Part shown: positions 1-6,540 of the stretch, one piece after another
Layout: every line of letters starts with the position of its first letter
Numbering within the stretch: the first letter of the stretch is position 1
Assembly (NCBI GenBank): GCA_964350135.1
Contig: CAYGJN010000050.1
Location: 1 to 18,579, forward strand
Source: CAYGJN01 sp964350135
Lineage (GTDB): Bacteria > Bdellovibrionota > Bacteriovoracia > Bacteriovoracales > Bacteriovoracaceae
Reading direction: 5' to 3'
Length of the DNA stretch: 18,579 bases
Translations under genes and position numbers: made by a program
The notes under the pieces: generated by a model
What the model was told of the DNA's origin: nothing
What the model saw: the letters and a program-made list of their open reading frames with translations, nothing else
Database searches by the model: none

Positions 1-17
1 GACTTAGGAGGTTTATC

Positions 18-1502
18 ATGAAACGAACATTTTTAAAGACAATGCTTTTGACGTTGGGGCTTCAAGGAATGAGTGGATTTGCTCAAGAAGTTAAAGATGA
101 TGCAGCCAGGCTGCAAGGACTTAACCAAAGTAGAGTAACGCGTGGGTTACAGGCCCGTGCTGATGGTGCTGGAAATGGTGGAGGAGCTTGGGTTTGTCAA
201 AACAAAGACCAGCTTCAAACTATCCGTTGGGTTAAGCTTGTCGATCTTTACGAAGCAGAAAAAGAATTTCTTCTTCAATTAAAAACTTTTGGCAGCAGAG
301 ACTATCAAGAAATTGTTGACGCTCAAAAGGTGAGACTTTTTTCAGTTAATAAAAACCTTTACGAGAGACTTCTTCCTTACTTTGAAGAAGTGGAAGACAA
401 TATTAGAGAAGTTGATGTTGACTTAGAAATTATTGATGATGCTCTTTACCGTGTTCGCCCTCCTGCAAGAGATTGCCTTGGCGGAACTATAAAATATGTT
501 CAGTTAGCAAACTTTACTTATTATGGTGCCATTTTAATAAATCAACACCTTTTTAACAATGCAAAGCTCTCTGAGGCTGATAAAGCGGGATTAATGTTCC
601 ATGAAGCTGTTTATGCCTTCTTGAGAGATCGCTATGGAGATACAACCTCAGTAAGAACAAGAGAAATCGTAGGTTATATTTTCTCAACTCTTAAAAATAG
701 TGAAGTTCGTGAAAAAATTGATTCAGTCTTAGGTTATATCAGTGGTGGAATTGTTGGTATGGAGTTTGCTCCTTTTTATCGAGGTTCCTTTACAATGGGT
801 TCCCCCTCTAGTGAAGTGAATAGAGATAGTGATGAAGGTCAACGCTCAGTAACCATCTCTTATAATTTTGAGATGATGACTACAGAGATAACTCAAGCAA
901 TGTATTTTGAGGTGACGGGGCAAAATCCTTCGCATTTTAAAAATCAAACACATTGCCCCCTAAGCTTTGAGACAAGAGTAAGCCATACAACAGGAGCAGT
1001 TGAGGCTCTTTGTCCTAATAATCCAGTTGAAAAAGTTTCCTTTAATGATGTCCAGAGCTTTATCGCAATCTTGAACTCTAAAACAGGAATGAATTATCGT
1101 CTTCCAACAGAAGCTGAGTGGGAATATGCTGCAAGAGCTGGTACCCAAACAGCTTATTCATTCGGAGACAGTGCTGCATTTCTTTCTGAATATGCAATTT
1201 ACAATGGAAACTCAGGTAGTAAAACTCATCCAGTGGGACCAATGAGAAATTATGCAAATAGCCCCAATAGAAACGGACTGTATGATATGCATGGCAACGT
1301 ATGGGAATGGACACAGGATTGGTACACCAAGTCGCCTGGAGGTGTCAATCCAACTGGTGCAGCGACTGGCTCTAACCGTGTTATCCGTGGCGGCAGCTGG
1401 GACAACGATGCTAGGTACTTGCGGTCGGCTAATCGCTACAACAGCACGCCGTCTGATCGGGACGACGATTTGGGCTTCCGCCTTGTGAGGACATTACACT
1501 AA
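18..1502 (+). CDS. Secreted SUMF1/C-type-lectin-fold protein, probable DGR target
   Basis: The 494-residue product starts at an ATG 5 bases after a perfect AGGAGG (7-12). Residues 1-22 form a signal peptide (basic start, leucine-rich core, likely cut after G-F-A22). Residues 23-245 hold a GNGGGAWVC block near 53 and an HEAVYAF motif near 193; this layout resembles secreted proteins of Bdellovibrio-like bacteria (family memory, not searched). Residues ~247-492 are a SUMF1/FGE-sulfatase domain: FTMGS near 260, RLPTEAEWEYAARAG, GLYDMHGNVWEWTQDW, RVIRGGSW at 454-461 and GFRLV at 486-490. The catalytic cysteines of true formylglycine-generating enzymes are absent after RGGSW (D-N-D-A-R-Y instead), so a ligand-binding role on the C-type lectin fold is more likely than catalysis. 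The last ~40 codons look like a DGR variable repeat, and HRDC and Avd-like genes follow. Exported; the ligand is unknown. Confidence 0.9.
   Translation: MKRTFLKTMLLTLGLQGMSGFAQEVKDDAARLQGLNQSRVTRGLQARADGAGNGGGAWVCQNKDQLQTIRWVKLVDLYEAEKEFLLQLKTFGSRDYQEIVDAQKVRLFSVNKNLYERLLPYFEEVEDNIREVDVDLEIIDDALYRVRPPARDCLGGTIKYVQLANFTYYGAILINQHLFNNAKLSEADKAGLMFHEAVYAFLRDRYGDTTSVRTREIVGYIFSTLKNSEVREKIDSVLGYISGGIVGMEFAPFYRGSFTMGSPSSEVNRDSDEGQRSVTISYNFEMMTTEITQAMYFEVTGQNPSHFKNQTHCPLSFETRVSHTTGAVEALCPNNPVEKVSFNDVQSFIAILNSKTGMNYRLPTEAEWEYAARAGTQTAYSFGDSAAFLSEYAIYNGNSGSKTHPVGPMRNYANSPNRNGLYDMHGNVWEWTQDWYTKSPGGVNPTGAATGSNRVIRGGSWDNDARYLRSANRYNSTPSDRDDDLGFRLVRTLH
1365..1490 (+). repeat. Probable DGR variable repeat (VR) at the 3' end of the target gene
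   Basis: This stretch is far richer in G+C than the surrounding sequence. Its codons fit adenine-directed mutagenesis of an AAC/AAT-rich template: GAC AAC GAT at 462-464, TAC 467, AAT 472, TAC AAC AGC at 474-476, GAT 480, and GAC GAC GAT at 482-484. All are AAY codons or differ from them only at adenine positions. Between them lie invariant-looking codons for RGGSW, LRSANR and LGFRLV. The 3' end (1470-1490, coding LGFRLVR) has few adenines and is the natural place for an initiation-of-mutagenic-homing site. No matching template repeat is in the window, so boundaries are estimates. SUMF1 family members without DGRs also have RGGSW...GFR; the DGR reading rests on the codon pattern plus neighbouring accessory genes. 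Confidence 0.65.
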
Positions 1503-1529
1503 ACACTTTTAACCTTTTACACTTAACTT

Positions 1530-1574
1530 CGCCCCCTGGGTTTAGCGTCAGCAAAACCAAGGGGGCGATTTTTT
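1530..1574 (+). terminator. Rho-independent terminator / hairpin after the DGR target gene
   Basis: A 14-bp GC-rich stem (CGCCCCCTGGGTTT at 1530-1543 pairing with AAACCAAGGGGGCG at 1554-1567, one mismatch) with a 10-base loop is followed by six T residues at 1569-1574. It ends transcription of the gene at 18-1502. It lies about 40 bp downstream of the variable repeat; characterised DGRs carry a hairpin or cruciform just after the variable repeat that aids homing, so a second role is possible but not shown. Confidence 0.85.
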
Positions 1575-1579
1575 AAGTA

Positions 1580-1816
1580 GTGACATTTAACAATCTTAGA
1601 AGCTGGAGATATGAAACTTCTAAAAAAGATGGAGTTCCGTCATATATTGTATTTACGAATAAACAATTAGCCGAAATTGTTTCTAGGAATCCAACAAGTT
1701 TAAATCAACTCTCTCAGATAGATGGTATTGGTCCAGGAAAAATTCAAAAGTATGGAACTCAAGTGCTAGATTTGCTCTCAGGAAAGGGGCAAAAAGTTGA
1801 GGCCCCAAGTGCATGA
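1580..1816 (+). CDS. Small HRDC-domain protein, DGR accessory type
   Basis: This 78-residue protein is essentially a single HRDC (helicase and RNase D C-terminal) domain spanning residues 6-66: LRSWRYETSKKDGVPSYIVF, then LAEIVSRNPTSLNQLSQI, then DGIGPGKIQKYGTQVLDLL. The G-I-G-P-G-K helix-hairpin-like loop and the VPSYIVF segment are hallmark features; such domains bind nucleic acid. The start is taken at the GTG at 1580 because an in-frame TAA lies at 1574-1576; no good ribosome site is seen apart from the G-run of the hairpin stem. It begins only 5 bases after the terminator T-tract, so expression needs readthrough or a hidden promoter. Stand-alone HRDC genes are known DGR accessory genes, which fits the target upstream and Avd-like gene downstream. 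A remnant of a RecQ helicase is the alternative, but the domain is complete. Confidence 0.75.
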   Translation: MTFNNLRSWRYETSKKDGVPSYIVFTNKQLAEIVSRNPTSLNQLSQIDGIGPGKIQKYGTQVLDLLSGKGQKVEAPSA

Positions 1817-2048
1817 TAAAAATGCCGAGCTTCCAGTTTTTGTAAAATGGATGGATTTTGTTGCATGGTTGTTTCCCACGATGGAAAAAGTTCCTAAGAA
1901 AGTAAGATTCACAATTTCACAGAGAATTGAAAACTATGCTCTTGATATAGTTGAGGATTTAGTGGAGGCCCGATATGGAAGGAATAAGAAAGAAATATTG
2001 ATAAAGGTGAATCTCAAACTAGAAAAAATGAGAATATTATTCTCATGA
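1797..2048 (+). pseudogene. avd: Truncated Avd-like DGR accessory protein (four-helix bundle, bAvd family)
   Basis: An 83-residue frame opens at TTG 1797 (GGAAAGGGG at 1781-1789 upstream) or GTG 1809 (GAGG upstream) and overlaps the HRDC gene, so the two look translationally coupled. The sequence matches the first helices of Avd / 23S-intervening-sequence four-helix-bundle proteins: FVKWMDFVAWLFPTMEKVPK, then the diagnostic RFTISQRIENYALDIVEDLV near 42-61, then KVNLKLEKMRILF. Family members run to roughly 110-130 residues with the last helix ending in an NEIG..GGW-type motif; here a TGA stops the protein inside helix 3. Beyond the stop, one other frame contains LTYLRYL and LINKADE-like fragments broken by stops (about 2056-2140), which may be decayed remains. 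Avd normally forms a basic pentamer that binds the DGR reverse transcriptase and template RNA. Truncation suggests loss of function. Family call fairly sure; pseudogene status inferred. Confidence 0.68.
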
Positions 2049-2339
2049 TTATTAATTTTTGACTTATTTAAGATATCTTTAATATCAACTTCATGACTGT
2101 AATAAGTAGAGCATTCTGATAAATAAAGCAGATGAAAAATCACAAGATAACTCCAAGCAAATTATAAAAATCAAAATTATTCTAGCATTGGAAGGGAAAA
2201 ATAAAAACTAGAGTAGTTGACTTTTTTGGTTTACTCGATGTGAAAATTGATTTTCTCAATAGCTAAGAGTAAATTAGCAGGTATAGAAATTTTAAAATTG
2301 GAAGTAGGAGATTGTATTATGAGAAAAGTTAAATAATTA
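2049..2339. other. AT-rich gap without an intact gene; expected place of the missing DGR template and RT
   Basis: In a canonical DGR the template repeat and reverse transcriptase lie downstream of avd. This 291-base stretch has neither: nothing resembles the GC-rich variable repeat at 1365-1490, there are no runs of AAC/AAT codons in a GC-rich frame, and no reverse-transcriptase motif is seen. The first ~100 bases may contain frameshifted remains of the Avd C-terminus. The minus-strand operon at 2340-7032 ends at its right edge, with no convincing terminator hairpin. Confidence 0.6.
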
Positions 2340-3107
2340 TTAACCTGCAGAAGCAAGGGCTTTGAGAAACTCAAGTCTTTGCTTTTCAGGTAATAGCTTT
2401 GCACCCTCATGAATTTTTTTAGAGGCCCAGCAATTATCATCAGGTGATTTCGTTGCTGAGTGCTGAAGAATATCAAGAGTTTTTTCTGTATCCTTATTGC
2501 CAACCACTTCAAAGACTCTGCTTAGTCCAATTCTAAAGTTTTCCTGCGCTATCTTGGAATCATATGACTTTTCATTAATAACAGCTGACTTAATTGACTT
2601 AAATGAAATCTTAAACCATTTTTCAATATCAGAGTCAGATAGTTTAGAAAATGCTTTTTTAAAAATTTCATTATCTGCTTTTCCATTAATAAAGCCAGCA
2701 CAGAGCTCTGTTGATAAATTAGCGAGTTTTAGTCGTAGTACATTCCATTGATCTAAATCTTCAAGCTCAAGCCAGTACATACCTCTAAGACTAAGTTGTT
2801 GAATAAGGGCCAATTGTTGTTCTTTTGGGATTGAGTTTAGTTTAGCTGCAATGACAGGGTCTTTTAAAATTAATTTACCTAGAAGATCTGCTTTAGTCTC
2901 AAACTTAGTAGCCTTAAAAAAAGTAGTTTTTATAAAACTATTTACCGGTGTAAGTGGCAGAAGCTTAGAGAAAATAACAAATGATCCTGCAATTACAAAA
3001 GGCTTTAATTTCTCTTTTGATTTAGGAAGAATTTTTGAAATAAAATAACCAATGCTTCCTCCAATCAATCCACCTAGTGCTGCAGTAATAATATTTGACC
3101 AATCCAT
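2340..3107 (-). CDS. Unknown membrane-anchored protein, last gene of the RimBK-antiporter operon
   Basis: I do not recognise this 255-residue protein. It starts at an ATG preceded by GGAG six bases upstream and lies 23 bp after the antiporter gene, so it is almost certainly co-transcribed. Residues 5-24 form a glycine-zipper-like membrane segment (TAALGGLIGGSIGYFIS) and ~35-55 a second hydrophobic stretch (PFVIAGSFVIFSKLLPLTPV). The remaining 200 residues are soluble, charged and mostly helical in composition, with no catalytic motif or cysteine pattern that I can name. The context suggests a role at the membrane alongside the Kef-type transporter, as regulator or accessory subunit, but this is guilt by association only. 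Confidence 0.8.
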   Translation of the reverse strand: MDWSNIITAALGGLIGGSIGYFISKILPKSKEKLKPFVIAGSFVIFSKLLPLTPVNSFIKTTFFKATKFETKADLLGKLILKDPVIAAKLNSIPKEQQLALIQQLSLRGMYWLELEDLDQWNVLRLKLANLSTELCAGFINGKADNEIFKKAFSKLSDSDIEKWFKISFKSIKSAVINEKSYDSKIAQENFRIGLSRVFEVVGNKDTEKTLDILQHSATKSPDDNCWASKKIHEGAKLLPEKQRLEFLKALASAG

Positions 3108-3130
3108 AAAATCTCCATTGAAAATCGAAT

Positions 3131-4294
3131 CTAGTTAATTACTTTGTCATTCGTCAGTGAACTTGCAAGCTTAACCCAGAGAGGTGTTAGCACAATGCTA
3201 AAGAAAATGACAAAGATAGTATTTTGATAACTGAAATTATTAATAACGCCGTCTTGCAGACCTATTGCTGCTAGAATAAAACTAAACTCACCGACTTGAG
3301 CTAAAAAAGATGAGGCCAGAATACTGTTTTTCCATGACCTTCCCAATAGTCTAAAAATTATAGAATTAACAACAGTATTGGTAGTTAGGGCCAGTATTGT
3401 TAGAGCAAAAATTATTGAAAAATTATTAACAAAAAATTGAAAGTCTAATAAGAGTCCTATGCTTGAAAAAAAGATAGCCGTCAGCACTACTTTAAATGAA
3501 AGAAGAGAGTGATGAAAAACTTCTCCTAGTTTTAGCTGTGTGATCATATTTCCTGCTACAAAAGCACCAAGGGCGGTTGATAACTCCATAAGTCCGCTTA
3601 AAAGTGAAAGTCCAAAGGCAAAGGAAAGACAGAATAAAAGAGAGAGTTCAAAGTCGGCCCTGAATTTCTTCATAAAAGAAAATTTAATCTTTCTTAGGTA
3701 TGGAGTGGTTAACAAAAGAGCTGTTAGTAAACATCCTCCTATAACTTGTTTGGTAATTTGAGTGCTATCTAGTTTTTTATCGCCTAAAAGTCCTATTATG
3801 ATAAGCATAGGTACGACAAACAAATCCTGAGCAATAAGTATGCCTAAAGTATCCTTTCCTAGTTGAGTTTTTAAAATATTTCTATCATTTAAAACCTGTA
3901 TAACCATGACTGTGCTGCTTAAACTAATAACAAAGCCTAGCAAAATAGAGCGATTGAGTGGCCAATCAAGGTATTCACCGAGCAGCAATACACAACCAGT
4001 GCTTAGTGAAATCTGCAGCACGGTACCAAGAAGAGTAATTTTCCATTCTTTAATCATCTCTTTTGGTGAAAGTTCCATCCCTAAGAAAAATAAAAGTAAC
4101 ACAACTCCAGCTGATCCAACTTGGTTAATTGCTGATGATTGATCAACAATTCCAAAACCGCTTGGACCGATAAGAACACCTGAGATCAAAAACCCTACAG
4201 CGTTAGGAATATTAACAAGTTTTGAGATACCACCCGCGATAAAAAGAAAAAGAAAAATTAAAGAGAATTCCTGAAAGCTTGGGTCTAAATGCAA
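3131..4294 (-). CDS. CPA2-family (Kef-type) monovalent cation:proton antiporter, membrane domain only
   Basis: The 387-residue product is a polytopic membrane protein of the CPA2 / Na_H_Exchanger family with about 11-12 hydrophobic segments. Family features visible are NAVGFLISGVLIGPSGFGIV near residues 31-50, LLLFFLGMEL near 66-75, SLSSTVMVIQVL in the fifth/sixth helix, a Q156-D157 pair (GILIAQDLFVVPML) as in KefB/KefC, and a GAFVAGNM motif. It would exchange K+ or Na+ for protons across the inner membrane. Unlike KefB/KefC it ends straight after the last membrane helix: there is no C-terminal TrkA_N/RCK domain. An RCK_C-like domain instead sits on the RimK-like protein two genes upstream. 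The start is TTG at 4294 preceded by GAGG seven bases upstream; the gap to the previous gene is 13 bp. Confidence 0.9.
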   Translation of the reverse strand: MHLDPSFQEFSLIFLFLFIAGGISKLVNIPNAVGFLISGVLIGPSGFGIVDQSSAINQVGSAGVVLLLFFLGMELSPKEMIKEWKITLLGTVLQISLSTGCVLLLGEYLDWPLNRSILLGFVISLSSTVMVIQVLNDRNILKTQLGKDTLGILIAQDLFVVPMLIIIGLLGDKKLDSTQITKQVIGGCLLTALLLTTPYLRKIKFSFMKKFRADFELSLLFCLSFAFGLSLLSGLMELSTALGAFVAGNMITQLKLGEVFHHSLLSFKVVLTAIFFSSIGLLLDFQFFVNNFSIIFALTILALTTNTVVNSIIFRLLGRSWKNSILASSFLAQVGEFSFILAAIGLQDGVINNFSYQNTIFVIFFSIVLTPLWVKLASSLTNDKVIN

Positions 4295-4307
4295 TTTCTA
4301 ACCTCGG

Positions 4308-5324
4308 CTATAAAAGATCGTTATCATAGTAGTCTAAAGTTTGTTTTAGTTTTTTCATGTTTGAAAAGGTTGCAATATGAACCATGGCATCACCCTTATT
4401 AACAAGAGGTATAGTGCTCATTCCTATAATCACACCGGATTCATTTGCCACAACTTTGTAGGGCTCTCCTCCAAAAGTATCAGAGATAACAGCAAGTGTT
4501 TCACCTGCCTTAACCCCATTGCCTATGCTTTTCATAACTCTAAATGATCCACTATGAGGAGCACGGATCCAGAAACTATCACGGGCCAAAAAAATGCCTT
4601 TTGTTTTTTTTATTCGCTTGAGCTTTGGAATCATTCCAATTTCTTCCATAACTGATAGGCAACCGCTTAATCCAGATTTAATAATATCCTCTTCAAACCT
4701 CAGTGCTTCTCCGGCTTCAAAAACAAGTGAGCTAACTTTTTTAGCTCTTGCTGCTTCTCTCAACGATCCATCACGAAGCTTAGAATCAATAATAACCGGT
4801 GCACCAAAGCATCTTGCAATCCGTTCTGTTTCTGGATCATCAAGACAGGCCCTTATTTGTGGTAGATTTGTTCTGTGAATTGCACCTGTGTGTAAGTCAA
4901 TTCCATGTGTGCACTTGCTAACAATTTCCTTCATGAAAATACAAGCAATCCTTGATCCCAATGAGCCTTTCAGGGTTCCGGGGAAACATCTATTTAAGTC
5001 TCTTCTATCAGGAAGATAGCGAGATTTATTATTGAAACCAAAGACATTAACTACGGGAATAAGAATTAAGGTTCCTCTAACTTTTTTCAGAATAGGCTTT
5101 TGGAGAAGTCTTTTTATAATTTCTACACCATTAATCTCATCACCATGAATAGCTGCACTAATAAAAAGTGTAGGTCCATCTTCAATGCCTCTTATAACCT
5201 CAATGGGTACAGTGACTTTGGTGTAATCATATAGAGCTGCAATATCAAGTTGGACTCTTTTGCGTTCACCCTTAAGGATAATATTATTTCCAACTTTAAA
5301 GACTTTTGCCTTCTTTTTTTTCAT
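4308..5324 (-). CDS. AstE/aspartoacylase-family zinc metallohydrolase (M14-like)
   Basis: The 338-residue protein belongs to the succinylglutamate desuccinylase / aspartoacylase family. Zinc ligands are visible as H60-x-x-E63 (AAIHGDE) and H145 (GIDLHTG); DLNRCFPG at 109-116 gives the substrate-carboxylate arginine region, and FEAGE at 202-206 holds the likely catalytic glutamate. The C-terminal ~90 residues form a beta-rich domain (RAPHSGSFR..., VKAGETLAVI, ANESGVIIG) typical of this family. It hydrolyses an amide bond next to a carboxylate, plausibly removing an acyl or glutamyl group. It starts at ATG 5324 after AGAGG, 12 bp from rimK, so it is in the same operon. Together with RimK and RimB it suggests a ligate/trim cycle on glutamyl chains; the actual substrate is unknown. 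Confidence 0.88.
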   Translation of the reverse strand: MKKKKAKVFKVGNNIILKGERKRVQLDIAALYDYTKVTVPIEVIRGIEDGPTLFISAAIHGDEINGVEIIKRLLQKPILKKVRGTLILIPVVNVFGFNNKSRYLPDRRDLNRCFPGTLKGSLGSRIACIFMKEIVSKCTHGIDLHTGAIHRTNLPQIRACLDDPETERIARCFGAPVIIDSKLRDGSLREAARAKKVSSLVFEAGEALRFEEDIIKSGLSGCLSVMEEIGMIPKLKRIKKTKGIFLARDSFWIRAPHSGSFRVMKSIGNGVKAGETLAVISDTFGGEPYKVVANESGVIIGMSTIPLVNKGDAMVHIATFSNMKKLKQTLDYYDNDLL

Positions 5325-5336
5325 TGCTATAGCCTC

Positions 5337-6521
5337 TTAATCCATTTTTTTTAATTTTTTCATTTTTGGAGCTCTTCTTTTTTGAGTTTTTGGAGGAACA
5401 AGGGCCTTCATTGCTTCAAGTTTTCCAAAGCAAAGTAGCCTGTCATTTTCTTCTAGAACTCTCTGGGATTTAGGGTTAGGTATAACCATTCCGTTTCTGT
5501 GTAGAGTGAGAGCATTGATCTCTTTTTCATGAAGCCCGGAACCCTGAATTGTTTTTCCAACATATTCAGATTCTGGTGGTATATAAATTTCAGTAATCCC
5601 ATAGCCTCTACTGACTGCAAGTCGTTGGCGTAAATCAATTTCGGGGTAGTCTACCTGGCCAGCAATATAATCGATGAAAGAGCCTGCTATATCGAGTTTT
5701 GTACATCCCTCAATTCCCTCTAACCCCGGAGAAGAGTTGATTTCCATAATCTGGGGTCCATTCTTACCTTCAAGCATATCAACACCAGCAATACCCAGAC
5801 CCATAATTTTTGCAGCTCTGATAGCAGTTTCTTTGTAAACATCATCAAGTTCTACTGCTTGAGTAGATCCACCTCTGTGTACATTACTTCTAAACTCTTG
5901 TCCTTGGGCTACTCTTCGCATGGCCGCAACAACTTGGTCACCAACTACGATAGCTCTTATATCTTTCCCTTTACTTTCAGCTACGAACTTTTGAATTAGA
6001 ATATTTTGTTTCTGACTTTGAAGTAACTCAATAATAGAGGTTGCCATTTCAATAGTGTGTGCAAGTAGTACACCTATTCCTTGTGTACCTTCTAATAATT
6101 TAATAACAATAGGGGCGCCACCAACTCGTTCAATAGCAGGTAGTACATCTTTTTTGTCTTTAACAAAGGTTGTTGGCGGAATACCAATTTTATACTTACT
6201 TAAGATTTGAAAGCTTCTCAATTTATCTCTTGAATTTAAAATTCCATCAGCGGAGTTTGCACTATAAACTTCCATTTGCTGGAATTGTCGAACTATTGCA
6301 GTTCCAAAATATGTAATAGAAGCGCCAATTCTTGGAAGTACTGCATCGTAGTGACTTAATCTTTTCTGATTATAATAGAGATCTGGGCTTCCCTCTTCAA
6401 TATCGATAGCAAATTTTAAAGTGTTCAACACCTTAACTGAATGCCCTCTTTTTTTACAAGCCTTAACTAATCTTGTAGTGCTGTAGTTACCAGGCTCTTT
6501 TGACAATATTGCTAACTTCAA
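5337..6521 (-). CDS. rimK: RimK-like ATP-grasp glutamate ligase with C-terminal TrkA_C (RCK_C) domain
   Basis: Residues 1-~295 align by eye along their length with E. coli RimK, which adds glutamates to the C-terminus of ribosomal protein S6: MKLAILSKEPGNYSTTRLVK, YDAVLPRIGASITYFGT, VGGAPIVIKLLEGTQGIGV (ATP-grasp nucleotide loop), FRSNVHRGGS and MEINSSPGLEGIE (metal-binding end). E. coli RimK stops at about 300 residues; this protein has ~95 more. Residues ~305-375 (TEIYIPPESEYVGKTIQGSG, HRNGMVIPNPKSQRVLEEND, DRLLCFGKLEAM) have the pattern of a TrkA_C/RCK_C ligand-binding domain, followed by a lysine-rich tail. The start is TTG at 6521, preceded by GGGAG six bases upstream. It lies 19 bp after the RimB-like gene and 12 bp before the AstE-like gene. 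Substrate could be S6 or another peptide. Confidence 0.9.
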   Translation of the reverse strand: MKLAILSKEPGNYSTTRLVKACKKRGHSVKVLNTLKFAIDIEEGSPDLYYNQKRLSHYDAVLPRIGASITYFGTAIVRQFQQMEVYSANSADGILNSRDKLRSFQILSKYKIGIPPTTFVKDKKDVLPAIERVGGAPIVIKLLEGTQGIGVLLAHTIEMATSIIELLQSQKQNILIQKFVAESKGKDIRAIVVGDQVVAAMRRVAQGQEFRSNVHRGGSTQAVELDDVYKETAIRAAKIMGLGIAGVDMLEGKNGPQIMEINSSPGLEGIEGCTKLDIAGSFIDYIAGQVDYPEIDLRQRLAVSRGYGITEIYIPPESEYVGKTIQGSGLHEKEINALTLHRNGMVIPNPKSQRVLEENDRLLCFGKLEAMKALVPPKTQKRRAPKMKKLKKMD

Positions 6522-6540
6522 AATAATCTCCCATACTTTT

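Noticed and set aside
1252..1488. Open frame on the plus strand overlapping the variable repeat in another phase
   Set aside because: It is a shadow of the GC-rich 3' end of the real gene; no ribosome site and no recognisable protein.
18..1502. Annotation as an active formylglycine-generating (sulfatase-modifying) enzyme
   Set aside because: The cysteines that carry out the reaction in true FGE are missing after RGGSW, and the region looks like a variable binding surface.
2049..2339. Search for a DGR template repeat or reverse transcriptase here and elsewhere in the window
   Set aside because: No second copy of the GGCGGCAGCTGG-like or GGGCTTCCGCCTTG-like words was seen on either strand and no reverse-transcriptase motifs appear.
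2231..2512. Minus-strand frame of 93 codons
   Set aside because: It overlaps the better supported 2340-3107 gene in another phase and has no family features.
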